DNA of 34,068 nt from positions 1 to 34,068 of the IMG/VR virus record IMGVR_UViG_3300046028_007444; one strand, given 5' to 3'. This DNA is from a virus. Both the position numbers and the translations under genes were made by a program. Shown here piece by piece: positions 11,502 to 19,421 of this stretch. The first letter of the stretch is position 1. Every line of letters starts with the position of its first letter. The notes beneath the pieces were generated by a model. That model was not told where the DNA came from and made no database searches. It worked only from the letters and a program-made list of their open reading frames with translations.

Positions 11502-14500
11502 ATGGCTAAAAATGTTAAAATAATACCTAAATCAGGTAGCCTTGAATTTATTGAAAGTTCAAATGGTAAAGCTATAGATTTTACTTTTAATAATGTTACA
11601 GGAGATTTAGCAGTCCAAAGTGGTAGTGTTGATATATTTACTATTAAACCAACAGGTATTGAAATTAATAGTAATGCTGGATTTGTAGTACCTAATACAG
11701 TTCTTGTTTCTAATAGAACGGGTGCTTTACGATTTGATGCACCTGCTGAAGCTTTAATTGTTACTAGTAAAACAGGAACACCAATTGATTTACAAGGACC
11801 ACAAGGTCCTAGGGGTACACAAGGTCCTAGAGGCAATCAAGGACCGCAAGGTCCACGTGGTATTCAAGGTCCACAAGGTACTCAAGGACCACAAGGCTTA
11901 CAAGGACCAAGAGGTATAATTGGTCCTATTGGACCAGGACCACAAGGTCCACAAGGTCCACAAGGTATACAAGGTCCTATTGGCGCTCGTGGACCACAAG
12001 GAATTATAGGTCCTATTGGACCAGGACCACAAGGTCCACAAGGTCCAAGAGGTTTAATAGGACCTCAAGGTATTCAAGGTCCTACAGGTATTATAGGCCC
12101 TATTGGACCAGGACCACAAGGCCCACAAGGTATTCAAGGTCCTCGTGGTTTAATAGGTCCATGGGGTCCTATTGGACCTATTGGAATTCAAGGCCCCATT
12201 GGACCTGGACCACAAGGCCCACAAGGCATACAAGGCCCACAAGGTACTCAGGGACCTATTGGTCCTAGAGGTCCACAAGGTATTATTGGTCCTATAGGCC
12301 CTGGACCTCAAGGTCCACAAGGTATTCAAGGTCCTATTGGCAATATAGGCCCAATTGGTCCTAGAGGACCTTTAGGCATTCAGGGTCCAATCGGTCCTGG
12401 ACCTCAAGGCCCACAGGGCATTCAGGGTCCACAAGGTATTCAAGGGCCTATTGGTCCTAGAGGACCTCAAGGTATTATCGGTCCTATTGGTCCAGGTCCA
12501 CAAGGCCCGCAAGGTACCCAAGGACCTACAGGCATACAAGGTCCTAAAGGTATCCCAGGTGATACTGGTGATCTTCAAGGCCCTATTGGCCCTCGTGGTC
12601 CTCAAGGTATTATAGGTCCTATTGGTCCGGGTCCACAAGGCCCGCGAGGTATTCAAGGTCCTATTGGTAACATTGGTCCTATTGGTCCTAGAGGTCCTTT
12701 AGGTATCCAAGGCCCAATTGGTCCAGGCCCACAAGGGCCTCAGGGTATTCAAGGCCCGCAAGGTACACAAGGTCCTATTGGTCCTCGGGGACCTCAGGGT
12801 ATTATTGGTCCTATAGGTCCCGGACCTCAAGGTCCACAAGGCATTCAAGGCCCCACAGGTATTATAGGTCCTAAAGGTATTGCTGGAGATGTAACTGATG
12901 CTATAGGTCCTCGTGGTCCTATTGGTCCTCAAGGTATTATTGGTCCTATAGGCCCGGGCCCACAAGGTCCTCAAGGTACTATAGGCCCTATTGGCCCACG
13001 AGGTCCTTGGGGTCCTATTGGACCTATTGGAATTCAAGGTCCAATTGGCCCAGGTCCACAAGGACCTCAGGGTATTCAAGGCCCTCAAGGAATACAAGGT
13101 CCTCGGGGTAATATTGGTCCTCAAGGTATTATCGGCCCTATTGGCCCAGGCCCACAAGGTCCACAGGGCATTCAAGGTCCTATTGGTAACATTGGTCCTA
13201 TTGGCCCTAGAGGACCTCAGGGTATTATAGGTCCTATAGGTCCTGGCCCACAAGGTCCACAGGGCATTCAAGGCCCTATTGGTAACATTGGTCCTATTGG
13301 CCCTAGAGGACCTCAGGGTATTATAGGTCCTATAGGTCCTGGCCCACAAGGTCCACAAGGCATTCAAGGCCCCACAGGTATTATAGGTCCTAAAGGTATT
13401 CCGGGTGATATAAATGATATTCAAGGTCCTATTGGTCCTCGTGGTCCTCAAGGTATAATAGGCCCTATAGGTCCTGGTCCTCAAGGCCCTCAGGGTATTA
13501 TAGGCCCTATTGGTCCGCGAGGTCCTTGGGGTCCTATTGGACCTACTGGCATTATTGGTCCTATTGGACCAGGCCCACAAGGACCTATTGGACCTCGTGG
13601 TCCTCAAGGTATTCAGGGTCCAATTGGAAATATAGGTCCACAAGGTACTATTGGTAATATTGGACCTGGTCCTATTGGTCCACGGGGTATAATAGGCCCA
13701 ATTGGCCCTATTGGTAACATTGGTCCTCGTGGTCCTCAAGGTATTATCGGCCCTATAGGTCCTGGACCTCAAGGTCCACAAGGTATTCAAGGCCCTATTG
13801 GTAACATTGGTCCTATTGGTCCTAGAGGACCCCAAGGTATTATAGGTCCTATTGGACCTGGTCCTCAAGGCCCACAAGGTATTCAAGGCCCTACAGGCAT
13901 TCAAGGTCCTAAAGGCATTGCAGGAGATGTAACTGATATTGTAGGCCCTAGAGGTCCTATTGGTCCTCAAGGTATTATTGGTCCTATAGGCCCGGGCCCA
14001 CAAGGTCCACAAGGCATACAAGGTCCTATTGGTCCTCGTGGTCCATGGGGTCCAATTGGTCCTATTGGTAATATTGGTCCAATTGGTCCTGGCCCACAAG
14101 GTCCACAGGGCATTCAAGGCCCTATTGGTAACATTGGTCCTAGAGGTCCTATTGGACCTACTGGCATTATTGGTCCTATAGGCCCGGGCCCACAAGGTCC
14201 ACAAGGCATACAAGGTCCTATTGGTCCTCGTGGTCCATGGGGTCCAATTGGTCCTATTGGTAATATTGGCCCAATTGGCGTTGCACCCCAAGGTCCTAGA
14301 GGTATAATTGGTCCTATTGGTCCGGGCCCACAAGGTCCTATAGGACCTATAGGAGTACAAGGCCCTCGGGGCAATAGAGGCCCAGCTAGTACTATTCAAG
14401 GCCCTCAAGGTCCTATTGGTAATATTGGTCCTCGTGGTCCTATTGGTGCTGTTGGTTCTAGTCCTCAAGGTCCTAGAGGTCCTATCGGCCCTCGTGGTCC

Positions 14501-14863
14501 TATTGGTTCTAGAGGTCTTATTGGGGCTGAAGGTACTGGACCTATAGGTTTAACTGTAAATTTTAAATTATTTACAGTAAATTTTTCACAAACATTAGAT
14601 TTTGCCGATGGTTATCTTCAATACAGAAAAACATCAGATATTAGATTAAAAGAAAATATTGTAAAAATAGGTGTATCTAAATTAGGTATTAATATTTACG
14701 AGTATAATTACATTAATGATCCTAATACTAGATATATTGGTGTAATGGCTCAAGAATTATTAGGAACACAATTTGAAGACGCTGTGGTAATAGCTGAAAA
14801 TGGTTATTATGCTGTAGACTATAGCAAAATTGATGTTAAATTTGAAAAACTAGAATTAGTTTA
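11502..14863 (+). CDS. Collagen-like fibre protein with C-terminal S74 chaperone (fibre C)
   Basis: A 1120-residue fibre starting six bases after the stop of fibre B, with no promoter motif between them. Residues 1-97 form a cap starting [16 protein letters not shown], clearly related to that of fibre B. Residues about 98-1016 are collagen-like, interrupted at regular intervals by a one-residue deletion (Gly-Pro followed directly by Gly-Pro-Gln), often nine or ten triplets apart. The collagen-region lysines are K349, K458, K631 and K804, each in GPKGI followed by an acidic break such as GDTGDLQ or GDVTDA. The C-terminus contains [18 protein letters not shown] and [10 protein letters not shown], the hallmarks of the Peptidase_S74 intramolecular chaperone, with S1045 and K1050 as the expected self-cleavage dyad. 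In this family the domain drives trimerisation and then cuts itself off in front of the Ser. The mature fibre would therefore end near residue 1044. Confidence 0.88.
11795..14550 (+). repeat. Collagen triplet region of fibre C with regular phase breaks
   Basis: Gly-Pro-Ile, Gly-Pro-Gln, Gly-Ile-Gln, Gly-Pro-Arg and Gly-Ile-Ile triplets alternate with short breaks. The commonest break is Gly-Pro/Gly-Pro-Gln, where one Y residue is missing. Consecutive breaks are 29 residues apart in several places and 32 in others. Lys-containing breaks lie at 12546, 12873, 13392 and 13911, separated by 327, 519 and 519 bases. Confidence 0.82.
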
Positions 14864-14885
14864 AAAATTTATAAGTATTTTTAAT

Positions 14886-14912
14886 AAGGGGGACTTTGAA
14901 TGTCCCCCTTTT
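14886..14912 (+). terminator. Rho-independent terminator after the fibre genes
   Basis: The stem AAGGGGGAC / GTCCCCCTT (nine base pairs, 14886-14894 with 14902-14910) has a seven-base loop and is followed by T residues. It lies 22 bases after the stop of fibre gene C. It separates fibre transcription from the operon that starts at 14936. Confidence 0.85.
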
Positions 14913-14930
14913 ATATTTATATTATATATA
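14913..14930 (+). promoter_or_regulatory. Promoter-like motif of the fibre-modification operon
   Basis: ATATTTATATTATATATA lies between the terminator and the ATG at 14936. It carries the ATATTTAT core of the other sites. Since a terminator precedes it, the five genes at 14936-21704 probably depend on it. Confidence 0.45.
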
Positions 14931-14935
14931 GGTTT

Positions 14936-17287
14936 ATGAAAATAGTTTTATACACAGGTTATCACAAAACTCCTTGGGGTCCTTCTTCTATAGAAACTAC
15001 CGGTTTAGGAGGTACAGAAAAAACCACTTATTATTTAGCACAAGAATTAGCCAAACTCCCTGAATATTATATTTGGGTAGTTGGAAATGTTATTCCTGGA
15101 GATTTTGATAATGTAAAATATAGAACTACTAAACAATTTAAACAAGAAGAATCTTCAGTTGATACTATTATTGGAATAAATTATATACATTATTTAAAAG
15201 AATTTGAAGATTTTAATTATAAAAATTCTATATTTTGGCTTAGTAATACCGATTATTATAATTGGTGGAATGGAGAAGAAATACCTAATCATAGAGAATT
15301 ATTAATCCATCCTAAACTTAAATATATTATATGCTTAACTAAATGGCATAGAGAAATTTGGCTCCAACAATACCCAGAAACCGAAAGTAAAATTAAAATT
15401 ATTGGTTATGGTATTGATGCTAGCAAAATTATAAAAACTTTTCCTGAACCCCAAGCAATAAAAGGTTTAATCTTCCCAAAACCAACTTCTCAATTATATC
15501 AAAAAAATAAAAATCAATATATCTATTCATCTCATGCTGAAAGAGGTTTAGCTAGAGTATTAGAAGATTGGCCTCAAATTAAACAAGAAGCCCCTGATTC
15601 TAGCTTAAAAATTTGTACTCCTGAATATGGTTTAGAATATTATAATCAATATTATAAAGAATGGGTAGATAGTTTGGATGATGTAGAATTTTTAGGTACA
15701 TTACCCGAAAAAGAATTATATAAATTAATGGCGGATAGTCAATATTGGTACTATCCTTCAACATATGAAGAAACATTTTGCTTAACAGCTTTAGAAATGT
15801 TAGGCCATCAAGTATTACCTATTACTTGGGAATGGGGTGGTTTAAAAGAAACATTACATGGTTTTAATGCTCTTAATGAAAATGACAATATAAATTGGCA
15901 ATTAGCACAAAATTACGTATATTCACTTGACTGGTGGTATGTAACAATAAGAAACTGGATACCTTTATTATTAAAATTAAATATGAATTTAGATCATTTT
16001 TACGTTATAGCTTTAAATGAAACTCAGCAAATTAAAGATAAATGCGATAAATTATCTATGCCTGGTTTTTATAACTACTGGGTAAAAACTGGTTTTGATT
16101 ATCGCACTTTAACACAAAAAGATTTAGTAAAATTTGGTGTTAAAAAACACCCAAATTGGAAAATCGAAAGTAGTTGTCATTGGTGGAATCGCGAAGTAAC
16201 AGATGGAGAAGTAGGATGTGCCTTAGCTCATATTGATGCTTGGGTTGATGCTTATGAATATGATAGAGAAATAACTTTTATTCTAGAAGAAGATTTTAAA
16301 GAACAACTCCCAGTAAACTGGGAAAATATAAAATCTCTTTTAGATAAAGGATATGATATGATTTATTTAGGACGTAATGCTCTTAAACCTGATTTAGAAA
16401 AACCTATAGAAGGATTTAGAAATTGGGTAGAGCCTGATTATTCATATAACTCACACGCCTACATTTTATCACGTTCAGGTGTTCAAAAGCTAGTAGAAGA
16501 GTGGATCCCTCGTTATAAAAGTAAAATATTTGCTTTAGATGAGTTTTTATCAATTACTTTTGGTATGACTCATCGTCAAGATATTTTAGCAGATTTTGCT
16601 GATCTACCTAAATTAAAAGTAGCTGCTCCAAAAGTTAATTATTTTGAACAAGATAAAAGTGTAGGAGTAACTGAAGGTAATAAACCTATAATTGAAATTT
16701 TAGATGATAGTAACTGGGAAGAGTGGTGTAAAAAATATATTGATCCTTATATTTTAAAAGGACAATATAAGCTTATGACTGATGAAATTGGTCCTAATAT
16801 TATTGAATTCCCATTATTTACTGAAAAATTCTGTGATGAAGTAATAGCTTTAGCTGAACAAAATGAATGGAAAACTGATAGACATACTTTTTATCCTACA
16901 ACAGACCAAACTATGGAAAGTTTAAAGATGCAAAAAATCTATCAAAAAGTTCTAGAACAATTTGTTTATCCTATTTGGATTTGGTTTTGGGAACTTGAAG
17001 GTAATAATTGGCAAACTTCAAAAAGTGAAAACTTTATTGCTAAATATGATACAAATAATCAAGGTAGCTTAGATATTCACCACGATAGCTCAGCTATTAC
17101 ATTAAATGTTAGGTTAAATGATGAATTTAAAGGAGGTGGTACTTTTATCCCTCGCTATAAATTAACAATCCAACCTCAAAGAAAAGGATATGCTATGGCT
17201 CATCCTGGTCAAATTACTCACAAACACGGGGGACGTCCTGTAATCGAAGGAACCCGATATATTTTAATTTCTTTTACAAATCCTTAA
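14936..17287 (+). CDS. Three-domain GT4 - GT25 - collagen lysyl hydroxylase (PLOD-like)
   Basis: A 783-residue protein. Residues about 1-335 form a GT4 glycosyltransferase: GGTEKTT loop, CLTKWH and an E-x7-E motif at E279-E287. Residues about 350-595 form a GT25 domain of the LPS/collagen galactosyltransferase type: GEVGCALAHI at 424-433, ILEED at 449-453 in the place of the metal-binding acidic motif, then DMIYLGR and SHAYILSRSG. Residues about 605-783 form an Fe(II)/2-oxoglutarate hydroxylase. Its HHDSS (H715, D717), HPGQITHKH (H764) and GTRYILISF (R774) match the C-terminal lysyl hydroxylase domain of animal PLOD enzymes, including the ten-residue step from second His to Arg. Inferred role: hydroxylate Lys in X-Lys-Gly of fibres B and C and glycosylate the product. 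An ATG 36 bases upstream (14900) lies inside the terminator hairpin, so I start at 14936. The next gene begins 11 bases after the stop. Confidence 0.85.
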   Translation: MKIVLYTGYHKTPWGPSSIETTGLGGTEKTTYYLAQELAKLPEYYIWVVGNVIPGDFDNVKYRTTKQFKQEESSVDTIIGINYIHYLKEFEDFNYKNSIFWLSNTDYYNWWNGEEIPNHRELLIHPKLKYIICLTKWHREIWLQQYPETESKIKIIGYGIDASKIIKTFPEPQAIKGLIFPKPTSQLYQKNKNQYIYSSHAERGLARVLEDWPQIKQEAPDSSLKICTPEYGLEYYNQYYKEWVDSLDDVEFLGTLPEKELYKLMADSQYWYYPSTYEETFCLTALEMLGHQVLPITWEWGGLKETLHGFNALNENDNINWQLAQNYVYSLDWWYVTIRNWIPLLLKLNMNLDHFYVIALNETQQIKDKCDKLSMPGFYNYWVKTGFDYRTLTQKDLVKFGVKKHPNWKIESSCHWWNREVTDGEVGCALAHIDAWVDAYEYDREITFILEEDFKEQLPVNWENIKSLLDKGYDMIYLGRNALKPDLEKPIEGFRNWVEPDYSYNSHAYILSRSGVQKLVEEWIPRYKSKIFALDEFLSITFGMTHRQDILADFADLPKLKVAAPKVNYFEQDKSVGVTEGNKPIIEILDDSNWEEWCKKYIDPYILKGQYKLMTDEIGPNIIEFPLFTEKFCDEVIALAEQNEWKTDRHTFYPTTDQTMESLKMQKIYQKVLEQFVYPIWIWFWELEGNNWQTSKSENFIAKYDTNNQGSLDIHHDSSAITLNVRLNDEFKGGGTFIPRYKLTIQPQRKGYAMAHPGQITHKHGGRPVIEGTRYILISFTNP

Positions 17288-17298
17288 TTTAAAAAATC

Positions 17299-17910
17299 AT
17301 GATGAATGTTAATTATACATTCCCTTTAGAAAATCCCGTAAACCAATGTAATTATTATTGGTTTCAAGAAGGTTTTACTACTGATGAGTTATCTCAAATT
17401 GAATCTCAAGTAGCCGAAATGCAATTCCAAACAGCTGTTACTGAGCAAGGTGGACAAGATCAAGGTGAAAATTTAGATGCTCGCAATTCCAGTATTAAAT
17501 GGATTCCATTTTCAGAAAATACAAAATGGATTTACGATAAAATTGGTTTAATGGCATATGAAGCTAATAAAGAAATGTATCATTTTGATCTAAACTTTAT
17601 GCCAGAACAAATTCAATATACTGAATACTATGGTACTAATAAAGGTCACTATGATTGGCATATGGATATAGGTAGCCAAGGATTTATGCCTTTTAGAAAA
17701 CTCTCAGTTACAGTTCAACTTTCTGGCCCTGAAGAATATGAAGGGGGTAATTTAGAAATTTGGAATGGTGGGCAAATGCCTTTAACAGGTCCTAAAGGTA
17801 AGGGTACTGTTATTATTTTCCCATCATTTATGCTTCATAGAGTTACACCTGTAATTAAAGGTACTCGTAAATCATTTGTTCTTTGGTTAGGAGGAGGTCA
17901 TTATAGATAA
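17299..17910 (+). CDS. Fe(II)/2-oxoglutarate dioxygenase, prolyl 4-hydroxylase/PKHD type
   Basis: A 203-residue single-domain dioxygenase. The expected iron ligands are H121 and D123 (in YDWHMDIG) and H180 (in FMLHRVTP). R190 in KGTRKSF is the expected 2-oxoglutarate ligand, ten residues after the second His. EEYEGGNLEIW is the usual Gly-rich strand of the P4H/PKHD group. The length fits this group of phage and bacterial enzymes. Its position between the PLOD-like fusion and the glycosyltransferases suggests a protein substrate, for example X-Pro-Gly in fibres B and C (QAPG, GIPG). Similar enzymes are common in T4-like phages with unknown substrates, so the target is an inference. Two ATGs are adjacent (17299 and 17302); either could be used. 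Confidence 0.8.
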   Translation: MMNVNYTFPLENPVNQCNYYWFQEGFTTDELSQIESQVAEMQFQTAVTEQGGQDQGENLDARNSSIKWIPFSENTKWIYDKIGLMAYEANKEMYHFDLNFMPEQIQYTEYYGTNKGHYDWHMDIGSQGFMPFRKLSVTVQLSGPEEYEGGNLEIWNGGQMPLTGPKGKGTVIIFPSFMLHRVTPVIKGTRKSFVLWLGGGHYR

Positions 17911-18674
17911 TGAAAGTAGCAATTTGTATAAGCGGTTTACCCCGCAATTATGATTTAGGTTTTAAAGAACTAAAAAAATGGTTCTTAAACAAGTATGATT
18001 GTGATGTTTACATCCATACTTGGTATGATACTACATCAGTCTTTGAAACTGGACATGATTTTTTAGAAAAAAAAACATACACTTTTACACAAAGTGATTA
18101 TGATAAAATTTTAAAATTATATAAACCTAAAGCATACGAATTTCAAACACCTATACCGTTTGATGAAACCGATATTCGCGGATCTCATTTAAATTATAAA
18201 TTACATAATATTTTAAGTGCTGCTTATTCAATTCATGCTTGTTATAATTTAGTACGTGAATCCGGTATTGAATATGATTATATTATTAGATATAGATTTG
18301 ATCTTCAATTTACTAAGTATGTATCTCCTAAATGTATCTTTCTAAAAGACATTACTCAATTAGATCCTAACAAATATAATTGCTTTAAATACCCAGATAT
18401 TAATGGATTCCCTCAACGAACATCTGAAATTGATGATCAATTTATAGTTAGTGGACCTCATATTGCTGAAATTTATTCTGATTATTTTTGTTATATACTT
18501 AACTACATTTTTATAGACCCAGATTATGGTGAATGGTTAAAAACTGTCACAAGTACAGCGGATAAAACTGTTGCTGAAAGTCTTTTAAAATGGCATGTAA
18601 TGCTAAAAAATAATGTAGAGGTAAATTATGTTGAAAGTTTAACCAAACATTTTCATGCCCATATTATTCGATGA
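17910..18674 (+). CDS. Putative glycosyltransferase, first of a paralogous pair
   Basis: 254 residues, starting in a TAATG overlap with the preceding stop. It begins MKVAICISGLPRNYDLGFKE, has CDVYIHTW near residue 32 and a YIIRYRFDL motif near the middle, resembling a GT-A-like D-x-D/R-x-D-L arrangement. I know this ISGxPR-type family from viral and bacterial surface-glycan clusters, where members are treated as putative glycosyltransferases. I cannot name a characterised member. The neighbouring gene is a diverged copy. An AGGAGGT at 17891-17897 lies 12 bases before the start; it is one of the very few SD-like sequences here and may be chance, as it encodes Gly-Gly of the upstream protein. 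Confidence 0.65.
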   Translation: MKVAICISGLPRNYDLGFKELKKWFLNKYDCDVYIHTWYDTTSVFETGHDFLEKKTYTFTQSDYDKILKLYKPKAYEFQTPIPFDETDIRGSHLNYKLHNILSAAYSIHACYNLVRESGIEYDYIIRYRFDLQFTKYVSPKCIFLKDITQLDPNKYNCFKYPDINGFPQRTSEIDDQFIVSGPHIAEIYSDYFCYILNYIFIDPDYGEWLKTVTSTADKTVAESLLKWHVMLKNNVEVNYVESLTKHFHAHIIR

Positions 18675-19420
18675 AAATAGCTTTAACAATTAGTGGTCAG
18701 CCACGTAGATACAAACATGGTTTTAAAGAACTAAAACGTTGGTTTTTAGATCGATATGATATTGATGTGTATATGCATGCTTGGGTTGATAAACATTTTT
18801 ACAAGTATGATTTTTTTAATGAAGGTAAATTGCAACGTGTTTATAATGTTGATCAAAATACTTACAAAAATCTATTAGATTGGTATCAGCCTAAAAAACA
18901 TTTATTTGAAAAAGCAATAAAGTTTGATGCTACAGATTTAAAAGGACAAAATAACCAACGCTTAAATTCCCAAATGGGAATGTGGTTATCTTTAAAACGA
19001 TCTTGGGATTTGTTAGAAAATTCCGGTATTAAATATGATTTGGTAATAAAAACAAGATATGATTTACTTTGGACACATAGAGTAGCTGAAAATTGTATCT
19101 TCTTAGAAGACATTACTAAAGTAAACCCTGAAGCAGTTAATTTTTTTGAATATCCTGATAGATGGGGTATGGCTGATCAACTTAATGATACTTTTGCTGT
19201 TGGGGGATATGATGTTATGAAAACCTACCATAATGTCTTTCCTGAAATGTTACGAACAATCTTTGTAAACCCTGAATATTACCAGTACTATTATGATATG
19301 TTTGTTAATGAAACTTTACTCAGACAGCATTTAAGAAATCACGGAGTTCCAATTTGTCCTATTTATCATGGTTTTGATGGATATAGAGGACTAGATGGGG
19401 GTTGTTCAATAATGAGATAA
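18671..19420 (+). CDS. Putative glycosyltransferase, second of a paralogous pair
   Basis: 249 residues, overlapping the previous gene by ATGA. It begins MKIALTISGQPRRYKHGFKE and aligns along its length with the previous product: FKELK.WFL, DIDVYMHAW in place of CDVYIHTW, LVIKTRYDLLW in place of YIIRYRFDL, and CIFLEDIT in place of CIFLKDIT. The pair looks like a tandem duplication followed by divergence, perhaps to add different sugars or act at successive positions of one glycan. No signal peptide or membrane segment is seen, so it should act in the host cytoplasm. Confidence 0.65.
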   Translation: MKIALTISGQPRRYKHGFKELKRWFLDRYDIDVYMHAWVDKHFYKYDFFNEGKLQRVYNVDQNTYKNLLDWYQPKKHLFEKAIKFDATDLKGQNNQRLNSQMGMWLSLKRSWDLLENSGIKYDLVIKTRYDLLWTHRVAENCIFLEDITKVNPEAVNFFEYPDRWGMADQLNDTFAVGGYDVMKTYHNVFPEMLRTIFVNPEYYQYYYDMFVNETLLRQHLRNHGVPICPIYHGFDGYRGLDGGCSIMR

Positions 19421-19421
19421 T

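Noticed and set aside
8550-14468. Long antisense frames over fibre B and C (Thr-Asn-Arg type repeats)
   Set aside because: Same cause: stop-free complement of GGT-CCT-ATT-like units. Short + strand frames with Leu/Val/Gln repeats in these regions are also shadows.
597-14550. CRISPR array, mobile element or satellite explanation for the repeats
   Set aside because: Repeats are in-frame nine-base units inside long open frames with fixed Gly spacing and no spacer structure. No transposase, terminal inverted repeats or target duplications were seen.
14900-14935. Upstream ATG start for the GT4-GT25-hydroxylase gene
   Set aside because: This ATG lies inside the loop and stem of the terminator and before the promoter-like motif. 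The 12 added residues are terminator- and promoter-derived, and MKIVLYTGYH from 14936 is a normal GT4 start.
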